This document shows, one piece after another, positions 16,885-27,059 of a stretch of DNA of 64,000 bases. The translations under genes were made by a program, and so were the position numbers. Source of the stretch: Rhizobiaceae bacterium. GTDB taxonomy: Bacteria; Pseudomonadota; Alphaproteobacteria; Rhizobiales; Rhizobiaceae. The notes below the pieces were generated by a model, which had not been told where the DNA came from, made no database searches, and saw only the letters and a list, made by a program, of their open reading frames with translations. Position 1 is the stretch's first letter; every line of letters starts with the position of its first letter. Where the stretch lies: assembly GCA_017643495.1 (NCBI GenBank), contig JAEPNK010000001.1, positions 291,623-355,622 on the forward strand, written 5' to 3'.

Positions 16885-18188
16885 CACCCTTCCCCGTACC
16901 GTTGTTCCACATATTCGTGAACCAGACGCTGGAATTCTTCAGCTATATTGTCGCCACGAAGTGTACGGGCTTTCTTTCCGTCAATGAAGACAGGCGCTGC
17001 AGGCGTCTCCCCAGTGCCCGGCAGGGAAATGCCGATATCGGCATGTTTGGATTCTCCAGGCCCGTTAACGATGCATCCCATGACCGCCACTTTCAGTTCC
17101 TCAACCCCCGGATACTTCTTTTTCCATTCAGGCATGTCCCGCCTGATCTGGTTCTGGATGTCGCTTGCCAACTCCTGAAAAACCGTTGACGTCGTTCGAC
17201 CACAGCCCGGACAGGCAGCAACAATCGGCAGAAATGAACGAAATCCCATGGTCTGCAGCAATTCCTGGGCAACCTGCACCTCACGCGTCCGGTCGCCGCC
17301 GGGTTCGGGTGTTAGCGATATGCGAACCGTATCCCCAATTCCTTGCTGCAACAGGATACCCATTGCCGCCGACGAGGCGACAATGCCCTTGGTACCCATG
17401 CCCGCCTCTGTCAGTCCGAGATGGAGGGCATGATTGCTGCGTTCGGCCAGGGCGCAATATACCGCAACGAGATCCTGAACCTGACTGACTTTGACCGAAA
17501 GGATGATCTTGTCATTGTCCATACCAAGTTCGTTCGCCAGATTGGCTGATAGCAAGGCTGATTGTACCATTGCCTCCCGGGTAACCTCTATCGCTGTAAG
17601 AGGAGAACCTTCATCCTGGTTGCGATCCATCAACTCGGTAAGCAGGGCCTGGTCAAGAGAACCCCAGTTGACCCCTATCCTTACAGGCTTGTCATGTTTC
17701 AGGGCCATTTCAATAATCTGGCCGAATTGCCGGTCCTTCTTTTCCTTGAAGCCGACATTGCCGGGATTGATCCGGTATTTTGCCAAGGCTTCTGCGCAGT
17801 CGGGATGATCAGCGAGCAGCTTGTGCCCGATGTAATGAAAATCGCCGATCAGGGGTACATCGATACCCAACCTGGCCAACCTGTCCCTGATACGCGGAAC
17901 AGCGGCAGCAGCCTCGTCACGGTCAACCGTGATACGGACAAGCTCTGACCCTGCTGTATGTAGCGCCGCCACCTGCGCAACAGTCGCATCAATGTCGGCA
18001 GTATCGGTATTTGTCATGGACTGGACAACAATCGGCGCGCCACCTCCTACGGTCACGCCACCCACACTTACACCGGTTGTAATCTTTCGCGGGAGTGCCC
18101 CGGCGAGGTATTGCGGTTTGATCATCGTATCCATTGCATGATTGCCCATATTCATCTGACTGGCATCATTTCCCGTTTTATGCCTCAT
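16884..18188 (-). CDS. ispG: 4-hydroxy-3-methylbut-2-en-1-yl diphosphate synthase (flavodoxin)
   Basis: Iron-sulfur enzyme of the MEP pathway converting methylerythritol cyclodiphosphate to HMBPP. The family blocks [18 protein letters not shown] and [12 protein letters not shown] are present. The [4Fe-4S] ligands are two cysteines in ACPGCGRTT and one in [11 protein letters not shown]. The long form here has 434 residues; ATGs further in ([11 protein letters not shown], then MIKPQ) give slightly shorter proteins and none has a convincing ribosome site. With ispA nearby, two steps of isoprenoid synthesis lie within 7 kb. Confidence 0.93.
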   Translation of the reverse strand: MRHKTGNDASQMNMGNHAMDTMIKPQYLAGALPRKITTGVSVGGVTVGGGAPIVVQSMTNTDTADIDATVAQVAALHTAGSELVRITVDRDEAAAAVPRIRDRLARLGIDVPLIGDFHYIGHKLLADHPDCAEALAKYRINPGNVGFKEKKDRQFGQIIEMALKHDKPVRIGVNWGSLDQALLTELMDRNQDEGSPLTAIEVTREAMVQSALLSANLANELGMDNDKIILSVKVSQVQDLVAVYCALAERSNHALHLGLTEAGMGTKGIVASSAAMGILLQQGIGDTVRISLTPEPGGDRTREVQVAQELLQTMGFRSFLPIVAACPGCGRTTSTVFQELASDIQNQIRRDMPEWKKKYPGVEELKVAVMGCIVNGPGESKHADIGISLPGTGETPAAPVFIDGKKARTLRGDNIAEEFQRLVHEYVEQRYGEG

Positions 18189-18260
18189 GATCCGGCTTTG
18201 CTAGACGACATTTGTGAACCGCAAGTGAAATCTCCACCATCCGGTTCTGCAGAATCGGTG

Positions 18261-19031
18261 TCAGGCATTATCCTTGCGGTGCCTGATTTCGGCAAAAACC
18301 TTGGCATCACTTTCCGATTTCATCGCGAGATGTGAGCGGATTTCACTGTTTGCAGCCCGCAGAAACGGGTTCGTCGCAAGCTCCGTCCCTATGGTTGTTG
18401 GCAAGGTTGGTTTTCCCGCAGCACGCAATGCGGCAACTTCTTCCGCCCGTTTCTGCAGGGCATCATTGCCGGGATCTACGGTAAGTGCAAACTTGGCATT
18501 TGCCAGCGTGTATTCATGACCGCAATAAACCACAGTTTCGGCAGGCAACCCGGCAAGTTTGCAAAGTGAATCCCACATCATTTGTGCATCGCCTTCAAAA
18601 ATCCGGCCACATCCCATCGCGAAAAGCGTGTCTCCGGTAAACACCACTCTACTTTCACGGAAATGGAAGTTGATCATGCCAAGCGTATGCCCGGGCGTCG
18701 AGATGACATCCACCATGTCCCCGCCAAACCCGAACCGGTCTCCATCCGATACCGTTTCATCAAGCGTGGGTATCTTTGCTTTCTCGGCTTGCGGGCCAAT
18801 GACCTTGCATCCGCTTGCCGACTTCAGTTCCTCGATACCCTGGGTGTGGTCGAAATGATGATGGGTAACCAGCACATGGGTCAGCTTCCACCCCTTCTCG
18901 TCAAGTGCAGCCTGTACGGTACCGGCATCCGGCACATCTATCGCTGCTGTATCACCGCTGTCCGGGTCATGTACCAGCACACCATAATTGTCGCTAAGGC
19001 AGGGAAACTGGTAAAATTCCAATTCGCTCAT
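18261..19031 (-). CDS. gloB: hydroxyacylglutathione hydrolase (glyoxalase II)
   Basis: Metallo-beta-lactamase-fold thioesterase that hydrolyses S-lactoylglutathione, completing methylglyoxal detoxification. The 256-residue protein has the metal-binding THHHFDHTQG motif (His57, His59, Asp61, His62), the segment STPGHTLGMINFHF, FTGDTLFAMGCGR, and YCGHEYTLANAKFA with the glutathione-site pattern. I chose the ATG at 19031 because GGGAG lies 7 nt upstream; an ATG two codons earlier is too close to it. It is divergent from a methyltransferase gene, a pairing common in Rhizobiales. Confidence 0.93.
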   Translation of the reverse strand: MSELEFYQFPCLSDNYGVLVHDPDSGDTAAIDVPDAGTVQAALDEKGWKLTHVLVTHHHFDHTQGIEELKSASGCKVIGPQAEKAKIPTLDETVSDGDRFGFGGDMVDVISTPGHTLGMINFHFRESRVVFTGDTLFAMGCGRIFEGDAQMMWDSLCKLAGLPAETVVYCGHEYTLANAKFALTVDPGNDALQKRAEEVAALRAAGKPTLPTTIGTELATNPFLRAANSEIRSHLAMKSESDAKVFAEIRHRKDNA

Positions 19032-19109
19032 CTTCATGCTCCCGTCGTTGTCTTTCACTAAAGATAATGGTTGTTTGTCATGTTTCCAGCTTGGCGTTAA
19101 GGTCGCCCC

Positions 19110-19856
19110 ATGATCATGGATGCTGTCGAATTGCGCGAATTTTATGCGTCGAAACTGGGACTTGCCGCAAGTCATTCCATTGCAATGGCACTTTCGTCAA
19201 TCTGGAATCCCTCTTCTGACGAAATCTTTCTGGGTCTTGGCTTTCCCTTGCCGTGGATGGACCGGTTTTCAACGGATGCAGAACGAAGTGTCGCCATGAT
19301 GCAGGCAGGCCAGGGTGCCCTGCAATGGCCTTCTCCTTCGGCATCGGCGACAGCACTCGTGTATGATGACGAATTGCCGTTGAGAGACGCTTCTGTCGAT
19401 CGCATTCTCATGGTCCATTTTCTGGAACAGGCTGAAAGTGCGGATGAATGTATTGGCGAGGCATGGCGGGTCCTTTCCCCGGGAGGAACCCTTGTGATCG
19501 TTATTCCGAACCGGCGTGGCGTATGGGCAAGGTTTGAGCACACGCCCTTCGGCACCGGCAGGCCTTACAGCCGGAGCCAGTTGAACACACTGCTGCGCAA
19601 CAACCGGTTTACTCCAGAAAAGTGGTCAGACGCCCTGCATTTCCCACCAAGCAAACGCGATTTCGTACTGCGGACACGCGGAGGCTTTGAACGGTTGGGA
19701 CGCAGATTCTGGCCGGTTTTCTCTGGTGTAATATGCGTAACGGCGACGAAACGGCTTTTCCAGGGAATCCCGGTTACAGCACGTGCAAAGCGCCGGGCTG
19801 TTGTGCCGGTACTGGTCCCGCAGGGGACTTCTCGCTCCAACCGTGACCAGGCCTGA
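19110..19856 (+). CDS. class I SAM-dependent methyltransferase-like protein
   Basis: Methyltransferase of the Methyltransf_11 type, 248 residues, substrate unknown. The late motifs are clear: LPLRDASVDRILMVHFLEQAE (near 90-110) and AWRVLSPGGTLVIVIPNRRGVWAR (near 122-145). Motif I is degenerate, reading FLGLGFPLPW, so SAM binding is unproven. The C-terminus is basic and runs into a Pro/Val-rich tail. It is divergent from gloB with 78 bp between the starts. In rhizobial genomes this gene is normally found beside gloB, which suggests a conserved but undefined link. Confidence 0.8.
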   Translation: MIMDAVELREFYASKLGLAASHSIAMALSSIWNPSSDEIFLGLGFPLPWMDRFSTDAERSVAMMQAGQGALQWPSPSASATALVYDDELPLRDASVDRILMVHFLEQAESADECIGEAWRVLSPGGTLVIVIPNRRGVWARFEHTPFGTGRPYSRSQLNTLLRNNRFTPEKWSDALHFPPSKRDFVLRTRGGFERLGRRFWPVFSGVICVTATKRLFQGIPVTARAKRRAVVPVLVPQGTSRSNRDQA

Positions 19857-19940
19857 AAATTCTTTCTTTGCTTTTCAAAAACGCATTCAATAAAACCCAA
19901 GGCTTGTGAACAAGAACATGTGACTTTTCGGAGCAAGGCC

Positions 19941-21041
19941 GTGAACAATCAAGTGCAGGAACCCCAACCAAAACCCGGCATTCTGGAAATCGACATGTAT
20001 GTACCGGGAAAATCAAAAGTTCCGGCAGGGGTAACGCCCCACAAACTGTCATCCAATGAAAGTCCTCTGGGGCCAAGCCCTTCCGCGCTTGAAGCGCTTG
20101 CCGGGATCGGGAACCGCCTTCAGGATTATCCGGACGGCCAGGCTACTGCATTGCGTGAGGCAATCGCCGCACGGCACGGGCTTAATCCGGAGAACATCAT
20201 CTGTGGCAACGGCTCCGATGAAATTCTTTCAATGCTTGCCAATGCATTCCTGGCACCGGGTGACGAGGCAATTTTCACCGAGCACGGTTTTCTTCTCTAC
20301 CGCATTCTCACGCTTGGTGCAGGTGCAAAGCCGGTAGTAGTCCGGGAAACTGATTGTCGCACGGATGTCGACCGCATTCTGGAGGCCGTCACTGATCGCA
20401 CCCGGATTGTATTCATTGCCAATCCCAACAACCCGACAGGAACTTACTTGCCGGCAAATGAGGTCAAGAGGTTGCACGCCAACCTGCCCGGCAATGTGAT
20501 ACTTGTCCTGGATGCGGCGTATGCCGAATATGTACGCCGCAATGATTATGAATCCGGGCTGGAACTAGTTTCCGAAAGCTCTAATGTCGTCATGACCCGG
20601 ACCTTTTCGAAAATCCACGGGCTTGCAGCATTGCGGATTGGTTGGGCATATGGCCCCAGGAAACTGCTTGATATACTCAACCGCATTCGCGGGCCATTCA
20701 ACATGAACTCTGCAGCAATTGCCGCCGGGGCTGCAGCCATTCAGGACCGGGGACATGTCGAGCGCTCCGTATTGCACAATGAGGAATGGCAAACGAGACT
20801 GACCGAGGGGTTTGAGGAACTGGGACTGAAAGTCACTCCTTCTGTCGGAAACTTCCTGTTGGTCCATTTCCCGAAAACAGCCGGCAAAACCGCCGCCGAA
20901 GCGGACACTTATCTTACGGAACGCGGTTTTGTTCTCCGTGCAGTTGGTGGATACGGTTTTCCCAATGCACTTCGCATGTCAATTGGTTCCGCAGAAGCCA
21001 ATCTTGGCGTTCTCAAGCACCTGAAAGAGTTTTTGGACTGA
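19941..21041 (+). CDS. hisC: histidinol-phosphate / aromatic aminotransferase
   Basis: PLP-dependent class I/II aminotransferase of the HisC family. From the GTG at 19941, with GGAG 7 nt upstream, it has 366 residues, the usual size. Visible blocks are [42 protein letters not shown] and [17 protein letters not shown], the last carrying the PLP lysine. The stop overlaps the tyrA start by one base. That pairing suggests an aromatic (tyrosine/phenylalanine) transaminase role as well as, or instead of, histidine synthesis. Confidence 0.9.
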   Translation: MNNQVQEPQPKPGILEIDMYVPGKSKVPAGVTPHKLSSNESPLGPSPSALEALAGIGNRLQDYPDGQATALREAIAARHGLNPENIICGNGSDEILSMLANAFLAPGDEAIFTEHGFLLYRILTLGAGAKPVVVRETDCRTDVDRILEAVTDRTRIVFIANPNNPTGTYLPANEVKRLHANLPGNVILVLDAAYAEYVRRNDYESGLELVSESSNVVMTRTFSKIHGLAALRIGWAYGPRKLLDILNRIRGPFNMNSAAIAAGAAAIQDRGHVERSVLHNEEWQTRLTEGFEELGLKVTPSVGNFLLVHFPKTAGKTAAEADTYLTERGFVLRAVGGYGFPNALRMSIGSAEANLGVLKHLKEFLD

Positions 21042-21955
21042 TGTTCAATCGAGTTGCCCTTGTGGGTATCGGCCTGATCGGGTCATCACTATCCCACGTC
21101 ATGCGCCGCGAAGGGCTGGCGCAGGAAATTGCCATATCAACCCGAAGTCCCGAAACACTGGAGCGTGCACGGAAACTCAATCTTGGAAATGAGTATTTTC
21201 TGGATGCTGCCGAGGCAGCCCGGGGAGCAGATCTTGTTATTGTCTGCACGCCGGTAGGAGCTTGCGAACATGTTGCCAAAACGATTGCCCCGGTCCTTGC
21301 CGAAGGGGCCATTGTCTCGGATGTTGGGTCGGTCAAACAGACCGTGCTTGACCAGATGAAGCCAAATCTCCCGGAGACCGTTCACCTTATTCCAGGCCAC
21401 CCGATTGCCGGGACTGAATTTTCCGGCCCTGATTCTGGCTTCGCCTCTCTTTTCGAGGAACGCTGGTGCATTCTGACCCCGGATGAAAACAGCGACCCTG
21501 AAGCGGTCAAGAAACTACAGCGTTTCTGGGAAAAGTGCGGCAGCGATGTCGAGATCATGACCGCCCGCCACCATGACCTGGTACTGGCAATCACTTCACA
21601 TTTGCCACACCTCATAGCCTACAACATCGTGGGAACGGCCAATGACCTTGAAACCGAAACCCGCTCTGAAGTGATCAAGTTCTCGGCCTCCGGCTTTCGG
21701 GACTTTACCCGGATCGCTGCTTCCGATCCGACCATGTGGCGAGACATCTTCCTTCACAACAAGGATGCGGTACTGGAAACACTGGGGCGGTTTTCGGAAG
21801 ACTTGAGTTCTCTCAGGCGTGCCATCCGGAAGGGAGACGGGGAAATGCTGTTTGACCTGTTTACCCGGACCCGGGATATTCGCCGGTCAATCGTTGAAAT
21901 CGGACAGGACACCGAGGCTCCGAACTTCGGCCGATACTCCAAGGATGAACAGTGA
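21041..21955 (+). CDS. tyrA: prephenate/arogenate (cyclohexadienyl) dehydrogenase
   Basis: NAD(P)-dependent dehydrogenase of tyrosine synthesis, oxidatively decarboxylating prephenate or arogenate. The 304-residue protein begins FNRVALVGIGLIGSSLSHVM, a Rossmann GxGxxG motif. It continues with DVGSVKQTVLD, HLIPGHPIAGTEFSGP and the conserved HHDLVLAITSHLPHLIAY segment. Translation is coupled to hisC through TGATG. Together the two genes perform the last two steps from prephenate to tyrosine. The stop converges on rppH after 38 bp. Confidence 0.92.
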   Translation: MFNRVALVGIGLIGSSLSHVMRREGLAQEIAISTRSPETLERARKLNLGNEYFLDAAEAARGADLVIVCTPVGACEHVAKTIAPVLAEGAIVSDVGSVKQTVLDQMKPNLPETVHLIPGHPIAGTEFSGPDSGFASLFEERWCILTPDENSDPEAVKKLQRFWEKCGSDVEIMTARHHDLVLAITSHLPHLIAYNIVGTANDLETETRSEVIKFSASGFRDFTRIAASDPTMWRDIFLHNKDAVLETLGRFSEDLSSLRRAIRKGDGEMLFDLFTRTRDIRRSIVEIGQDTEAPNFGRYSKDEQ

Positions 21956-21993
21956 GGACTCCCTGCCGGTAACTGGCGACAAGCCGTTATAGC

Positions 21994-22521
21994 TCAGGAA
22001 GCAGCGCTATTGCTGCCGGACAAATGCTTGAATTCTTCGACAACCCGAAGATAAATGTCCCGCTTGAAGGATACAATCAGGTCCGGCAGTTCATGCATGT
22101 CTTTCCATGACCACTTGTCAAATTCCTGTTCCGATCCGTCGGGGGGATGGGTGATGTTGATCTCGCTTTCATCGCCTTCAAAGCGAAAGGCAAACCATTT
22201 CTGGGTCTGCCCGCGATACTTGCCTTTCAACGCAAAACCGATCAGCTCGTCCGGAAGGTCATAATCAAGCCATCCCTCACTCTCGGCCAGAAAGCTTGCA
22301 GAGGTAATCCCGGTTTCCTCCCACAATTCGCGTTTGGCGGCCTTTAGCGGGTCTTCGTCCCTGTCGATGCCACCTTGGGGCATTTGCCAAAGATATGCTG
22401 TCTTGCCAAATGTCTCGGTATTGGGCATGCGCCGGCCAGCCCAAACCTTGCCCTTATTGTTGAAGAGCATGATGCCGACACAAGGCCGGTAAGGAAGGTC
22501 TTCGGCTTTTACTTTTTTCAC
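21994..22521 (-). CDS. rppH: RNA pyrophosphohydrolase (Nudix)
   Basis: Removes pyrophosphate from the 5' end of triphosphorylated mRNA and so starts decay. The 175-residue protein has [21 protein letters not shown] at the N-terminus and [20 protein letters not shown] leading into the Nudix box REL-WEETGI. It begins with a GTG that overlaps the TGA of the upstream gene (GTGA), so it is translationally coupled. It is the last gene of the long minus-strand run. Plant-like Ap4A hydrolase activity is the older name for this family in alphaproteobacteria. Confidence 0.92.
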   Translation of the reverse strand: MKKVKAEDLPYRPCVGIMLFNNKGKVWAGRRMPNTETFGKTAYLWQMPQGGIDRDEDPLKAAKRELWEETGITSASFLAESEGWLDYDLPDELIGFALKGKYRGQTQKWFAFRFEGDESEINITHPPDGSEQEFDKWSWKDMHELPDLIVSFKRDIYLRVVEEFKHLSGSNSAAS

Positions 22522-23708
22522 CTGGAAGGGTCCTTCACCACAGCTGACAGGGGGGTGATTTCAATGCCATTCTCCCTTGCCCGACGCGCAAATTCCGAAA
22601 CCATGGCAATCGTGTCCGGGAAGGCATTTCCCACTCCGATTGCCAATCCTGTCCTCTTTGCCTGGGCAGCAAGCGCATCCAGCTTCTCGCCAATTGAAGA
22701 GCGGGACCGAACATTGTCGAGCATTATTTCACCTCTTGCATAGGGCAGCAGTGCCTTGAGCGACACACCTTTGGCGACGGAATTCTTGACAGAACCGTCA
22801 TCGAAAAAGAGTAACCCGCGATCGGCAATCTCCGAAAAAATCGGAGACAATGCAGCGGGTTCGCTCATCAAGCGACCTCCAAGATAGTTTGTAATGCCCA
22901 CATAATTGGTAATCCTGCTCATCGCCCAATGCAGGTTGGCAAGGTTTTCCTGAAGGTCAACATCGGATCTCAGTGTATGTCTTCCCGGATTGTTGTTCGG
23001 GTACCCGATCGGTTCCATGGGTACCTGCAGCAACAACTCGTGACCTGCCTTGCGGGCCTGCTGCATCCATCTCGTGAGACTGTTTCCATAAGGCGCAAAG
23101 GCAAGTGTCACACCGGGCGGAAGGCTTTCAATCGCCCGTTGAGTGCTGGTCTGGCTGATACCGAGCCCGCCAATGACGATTACCACCCTTGCAACGCCGA
23201 AATTACCCTCTGTATCAGGCTGGCGTGAGTAAACATCCATCGCCCTCAGGCCATCAGCAGACTTTTTCGGGATCACGCCGGTAGCACCACGCTCAACAAG
23301 CTGCGGATCGGGAAGGTGGGCCTGAGCCTGCTCTTGCCTTCGTACCGGCGCCTGTTCAGGCTCCACTTGCCTGGGCTTTATGCGTATAACACGGCCTTCC
23401 CGCTCAACCCGGGATGAATCACCAGCGTCCGGCTCGGATGGTTCCTTGCTCCCACTGACCTGATTGGCAGAATCCGGTTCCTTTTGTGCAGTTTGCGCAA
23501 CTTCTTTTTCCACGACCACAATCTGCGGTGCCGGTTTTTCCGGTGTCAGGAGCTGTGCAACTTTGGCAAATCCGTCATAAAAGTGAAAAAGCGGCAGCCC
23601 CAGGATAAGAAATACCAACACTCCCCAGCCAATCGATCGCCAGAAATTGCTGCCCTTGGCCGCGTCCCTGGCTTTCAGGGGTCTGTTGAATTCGCTATCG
23701 GGTTTCAT
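22518..23708 (-). CDS. divergent polysaccharide deacetylase family protein
   Basis: Membrane-anchored envelope protein of 396 residues with the divergent polysaccharide deacetylase fold (YibQ family, PF04748). One membrane segment lies near 26-45. A long Glu/Pro/Arg-rich disordered linker (about 60-150) follows, then the domain with [56 protein letters not shown] and [14 protein letters not shown]. In E. coli yibQ lies beside envC, and here the gene follows ctpA and the EnvC-like gene, so a role in cell-wall turnover is likely. Enzymatic activity for this family has not been firmly shown. Confidence 0.85.
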   Translation of the reverse strand: MKPDSEFNRPLKARDAAKGSNFWRSIGWGVLVFLILGLPLFHFYDGFAKVAQLLTPEKPAPQIVVVEKEVAQTAQKEPDSANQVSGSKEPSEPDAGDSSRVEREGRVIRIKPRQVEPEQAPVRRQEQAQAHLPDPQLVERGATGVIPKKSADGLRAMDVYSRQPDTEGNFGVARVVIVIGGLGISQTSTQRAIESLPPGVTLAFAPYGNSLTRWMQQARKAGHELLLQVPMEPIGYPNNNPGRHTLRSDVDLQENLANLHWAMSRITNYVGITNYLGGRLMSEPAALSPIFSEIADRGLLFFDDGSVKNSVAKGVSLKALLPYARGEIMLDNVRSRSSIGEKLDALAAQAKRTGLAIGVGNAFPDTIAMVSEFARRARENGIEITPLSAVVKDPSR

Positions 23709-23814
23709 CGTGGTCAGACAAGTTTTTCAGTTGCCACCTGGTGCGAGAGTCAAACAAGGGGAAGTCTGGCTTCCCCTTGCTAATGAATGCTGAGTACATC
23801 ACCGGGACTGGCGG

Positions 23815-25152
23815 TCAGTTCTGGGTTGGCACCGCCTTCTCGGGATCAGGAGGGAACGCCTCGTCAGTCTTGGTGCCCTTCAAAAGGTCTTTTGCATAGA
23901 CAAGCTGTACATCATCCTTCGGATCAGGTGGCACATAAGCGATGGACCCCGATCCCTTGTCGTCTTCCTCATTGCCGACAATGTGTCCCTTGAGCTGACT
24001 TTCGCCGCGTGCCTGCACACGACCCACCAGTTCTTCGGGTAGTGGCTGGTCGATCCTGATATCAGGCTCGATACCTTTTCCCTGAATGGAACGGTCGGCC
24101 GGAGTGTAGTAAAGCGCAGTCGTCAGCCGCAAGGCACCGTTTGAACCAAGCGGAATGATCGTCTGGACCGAACCTTTGCCGAATGAACGCGTACCCACTA
24201 CGGTTGCACGCTTGTGGTCCTGCAATGCCCCGGCAACAATTTCGGAAGCACTGGCTGATCCGCCGTTGATCAGGACAATAAGTGGCTTTCCACCTGTGAG
24301 GTCACCTGCACGTGCAGCGTGACGGCGGGTCTCTTCCGGATTGCGCCCACGGGTGGAAACGATAAGCCCGCGATCAAGAAATGTGTCGGAAACACTGATT
24401 GCCTGATCAAGCAAACCGCCCGGGTTGAGACGCAAGTCCACGATATAACCCTTGAGCTGATCCTCCGGAACCTGTTCCTTGATTCGGTCGATTGCCGTTT
24501 CAAGGCCCTGGAAGGTTTGTTCGTTGAATGCATTGATATCGATAAACCCGATATCCTCGTCCTCAATCCTCCAGCGGACAGAACGGACCTTGATAACATC
24601 GCGGATAATCGTGATGTCCAGTGGCTTGTCGGCACCTTCCCTGACAATTGTCAGAACGATCGGCGTATTGATCTCACCGCGCATTTTCTCGACAGCCTGC
24701 TGAAGCGTGATGCCGCGAATATCCTCGCCATCGATTTTGGAAATGAGATCTCCCGCCAATACACCGGCATTGGCAGCAGGCGTGTCTTCAATCGGAGAAA
24801 CAACCTTGACCAGTTCATTTTCCATTGTGACTTCAATGCCAAGGCCGCCGAACTCACCGCGTGTTTGCACACGCATGTCGGAAAAATCTTTCGCATTCAG
24901 ATAGCTTGAGTGAGGATCAAGCGAGGTAAGCATGCCGTTGATTGCACTCTCGATCAATTCCTCTTCTTCCGGCTCGGTAACGTAAGATGCACGAACCCGC
25001 TCGAAAATATCTCCGAAAATGCTCAACTGGCGATACGTCCCGACACCGGCTGCCTGTGCGGTATTGGAAGGTTTGATGCCTGATATGACTGTCAAGGCAG
25101 TCACGGCACCCAAAACGGCACCCACCATGATTAGTACAAGCCTACGAACCAT
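23815..25152 (-). CDS. ctpA: carboxy-terminal processing protease (S41)
   Basis: Periplasmic serine protease with a PDZ domain that degrades or trims envelope proteins. From the ATG at 25152 (AGAGAG ribosome site) it has 445 residues, with an N-terminal signal anchor VRRLVLIMVGAVLGAVTALTV. The PDZ segment includes GGLGIEVTMENELVKVVSPIED. The catalytic serine is in INGGSASASEIVAGALQD and the lysine in TRSFGKGSVQTI. The tail is Pro/Asp-rich. It overlaps the upstream EnvC-like gene by 11 bp, so the two are coupled; envelope hydrolase regulation is a reasonable shared role. Confidence 0.92.
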   Translation of the reverse strand: MVRRLVLIMVGAVLGAVTALTVISGIKPSNTAQAAGVGTYRQLSIFGDIFERVRASYVTEPEEEELIESAINGMLTSLDPHSSYLNAKDFSDMRVQTRGEFGGLGIEVTMENELVKVVSPIEDTPAANAGVLAGDLISKIDGEDIRGITLQQAVEKMRGEINTPIVLTIVREGADKPLDITIIRDVIKVRSVRWRIEDEDIGFIDINAFNEQTFQGLETAIDRIKEQVPEDQLKGYIVDLRLNPGGLLDQAISVSDTFLDRGLIVSTRGRNPEETRRHAARAGDLTGGKPLIVLINGGSASASEIVAGALQDHKRATVVGTRSFGKGSVQTIIPLGSNGALRLTTALYYTPADRSIQGKGIEPDIRIDQPLPEELVGRVQARGESQLKGHIVGNEEDDKGSGSIAYVPPDPKDDVQLVYAKDLLKGTKTDEAFPPDPEKAVPTQN

Positions 25153-26491
25153 TTGTTGCTCTCTCTGATTTGTTGCCCGACCACCACGGGGCCGGATCAA
25201 TTGATTTCCCATCCTTGCGGAACTCAACATACAAAATTGGCTTTGTTGTGGAAACGTCTACGACACCAGCGCTCGCAATTCTTTGTGAACCCATCACGCC
25301 CAGAGGCTCGCCAACAAGTACAAATTGCCCAGGTTGTACGTTTATTTTCTCCATCCCCGCCAATACGACATGATAACCCTGTCCTGCATTGATGATCAAT
25401 AGTTGACCATAGGAACGAAAGGGACCCGCATAGACAATCCAGCCATCCGCCGGGGAAGAAATGCGCGCATTCTCACGGGTAGCCAGGGAAAGGCCGCTGG
25501 TCTGGTCACCTGCACCATCATCTTGACCGAATTGCGCAACCGTTTCACCTTCAGCCGGCAGGGGCAGCAATCCTTTTGCCTCAGAAAAAGGAAGCGCTGG
25601 CGCAATGCGCCCCGGATCAGAAAAGGGGTTGTTCTCCTCGAACTTGCGAACCGCAGCCGTACGGCTTTCTTCGCGTTTCTTGCGTTCGATTTCGGCCAAC
25701 CGCGCTGCCTCAGCCGCTTCGCGGGCACTCTCTATTTCGGCCTCAAGATCCGATATCAGGTCATTCAGGGACGTAGCCTTGGCTGCAAGCTCAGCAGCGC
25801 GGGCACTTTCCGCAGCAAGCTCTGCCTGGGTCTTTCCGGCAAGCTTGCGCTTTTCTGCAAGCAGCAAATTGAGTCTTTCCTGGTCTTGCGCAAGTCCTTC
25901 CAGGTCGTTTCTGAGCGCTGTTCTTTGGAGATCGATATCGTCCGATATTCGCACCAGTTCCTGTAACTGACCAATCAGAACACGGGTTTCGGCGCGCACT
26001 TCCGGAATGACCGAACCCAGAAGGATTGCAGAGCGCACAGAAGAAAGCGCATCCTCTGGCGTGACCAGCAATGCAGGGGGCGGCTTGCGTCCCATGCGCT
26101 GCAATGCACCCAGCACTTCTGCAAGCAGCGCCTTCTTGTTGTTCAGGTAACCACGCACCTGGTCTTGTTCCTTGCGAAGCTGCGAAAGACGCGCTTCAGC
26201 TTTGGACACTCGTTTTTCAAGACGGCGCGCATTGCTGGAAGTTTCAATCAGGTTACGGTTGACTGTCTCCCTGTCCTTGGCCAGTTGACTGATCTCGGCC
26301 GCCAACTCCTGCTTGCGCTGTTCACTTAGAGCGATCTCTTCCTGCAATTGCCGAAGTTCAAGCGCCGTCCGGTCACGCTGTTCAACAAGTTCCTGGGCAT
26401 AGGACGGCACAAGCAAGGCCAGCGACAGGCACAAGACCTGCCCCAACCGATTTGCAAACAACCATTTGCTGGAACCCTGCCCGGAAAACAA
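25142..26491 (-). CDS. EnvC-like murein hydrolase activator (degenerate M23 domain)
   Basis: Periplasmic coiled-coil protein expected to activate cell-wall amidases during division. The 449 residues comprise a signal segment (LCLSLALLVPSYAQ), coiled coils from about 35 to 290, and a C-terminal LytM/M23-like domain. The zinc ligands are missing: the usual HxH strand reads LYVEFRKDGKSIDPAPWW, and the first His-x-x-x-Asp region reads GLSLATRENARISSPADGW. This is the pattern of EnvC, an activator with no hydrolase activity of its own. It overlaps ctpA by 11 bp. Confidence 0.88.
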   Translation of the reverse strand: MFSGQGSSKWLFANRLGQVLCLSLALLVPSYAQELVEQRDRTALELRQLQEEIALSEQRKQELAAEISQLAKDRETVNRNLIETSSNARRLEKRVSKAEARLSQLRKEQDQVRGYLNNKKALLAEVLGALQRMGRKPPPALLVTPEDALSSVRSAILLGSVIPEVRAETRVLIGQLQELVRISDDIDLQRTALRNDLEGLAQDQERLNLLLAEKRKLAGKTQAELAAESARAAELAAKATSLNDLISDLEAEIESAREAAEAARLAEIERKKREESRTAAVRKFEENNPFSDPGRIAPALPFSEAKGLLPLPAEGETVAQFGQDDGAGDQTSGLSLATRENARISSPADGWIVYAGPFRSYGQLLIINAGQGYHVVLAGMEKINVQPGQFVLVGEPLGVMGSQRIASAGVVDVSTTKPILYVEFRKDGKSIDPAPWWSGNKSERATNGS

Positions 26492-26561
26492 ACTGATTCT
26501 CCTTCAGGCTTGGAGCTTACCCGAATTGGCAATTCGCTGAAAGAATCGATCGCGATCCAAC

Positions 26562-27044
26562 TCAGTCGCGATGGTACGGATGCCCCGACAATATGGTAAT
26601 CGCCCTGTAGATTTGCTCTGCAAGCATGATACGCGCCATTTGATGCGGCCATGTGAAGGAACCAAAACGAAGTTTTCTGAAACTCTTGGCACGTAAGGCA
26701 TCACCATGCCCGTCAGGTCCGCCAAGTGCAAAGGACAGGGTGTCAGTACCCGCATCCTGCTCCTCGCGAATCAATGCGGCAAAAGCGCGACTGTCCAGAT
26801 CCTTGCCGTTTTCATCGAGCAAAATGATTCTTGGCGCATTTCCTGTGGAAGCAATCAGGCTTTCCGCCTCCGCGTTTCTTCGTGCAATTGCATCGCGAGC
26901 CCTGCTTTCCGCTGTCTCAACAAGGTCGGGACCTTGCAGATGCAGGTTACCTCCCGATCTGCTGATTCGCTGATGATAGCGATCATAAAGTTCCCGCTCC
27001 GGACCGGCCTTCATCCGGCCGACCGCAAGAATCGCTAGCCGCAT
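26562..27044 (-). CDS. rlmH: 23S rRNA (pseudouridine1915-N3)-methyltransferase
   Basis: SPOUT methyltransferase modifying helix 69 of 23S rRNA. The 160-residue protein begins MRLAILAVGRMKAGPERELYDRY. It has LDENGKDLDSRAFA, FALGGPDGHG and the C-terminal knot TWPHQMARIMLAEQIYRA. All are standard RlmH motifs. It starts 15 bp after the rsfS stop, the usual partner, and belongs to the ribosome-assembly part of the 13-gene run. Confidence 0.95.
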   Translation of the reverse strand: MRLAILAVGRMKAGPERELYDRYHQRISRSGGNLHLQGPDLVETAESRARDAIARRNAEAESLIASTGNAPRIILLDENGKDLDSRAFAALIREEQDAGTDTLSFALGGPDGHGDALRAKSFRKLRFGSFTWPHQMARIMLAEQIYRAITILSGHPYHRD

Positions 27045-27059
27045 CGTACAAGCGCCTGT

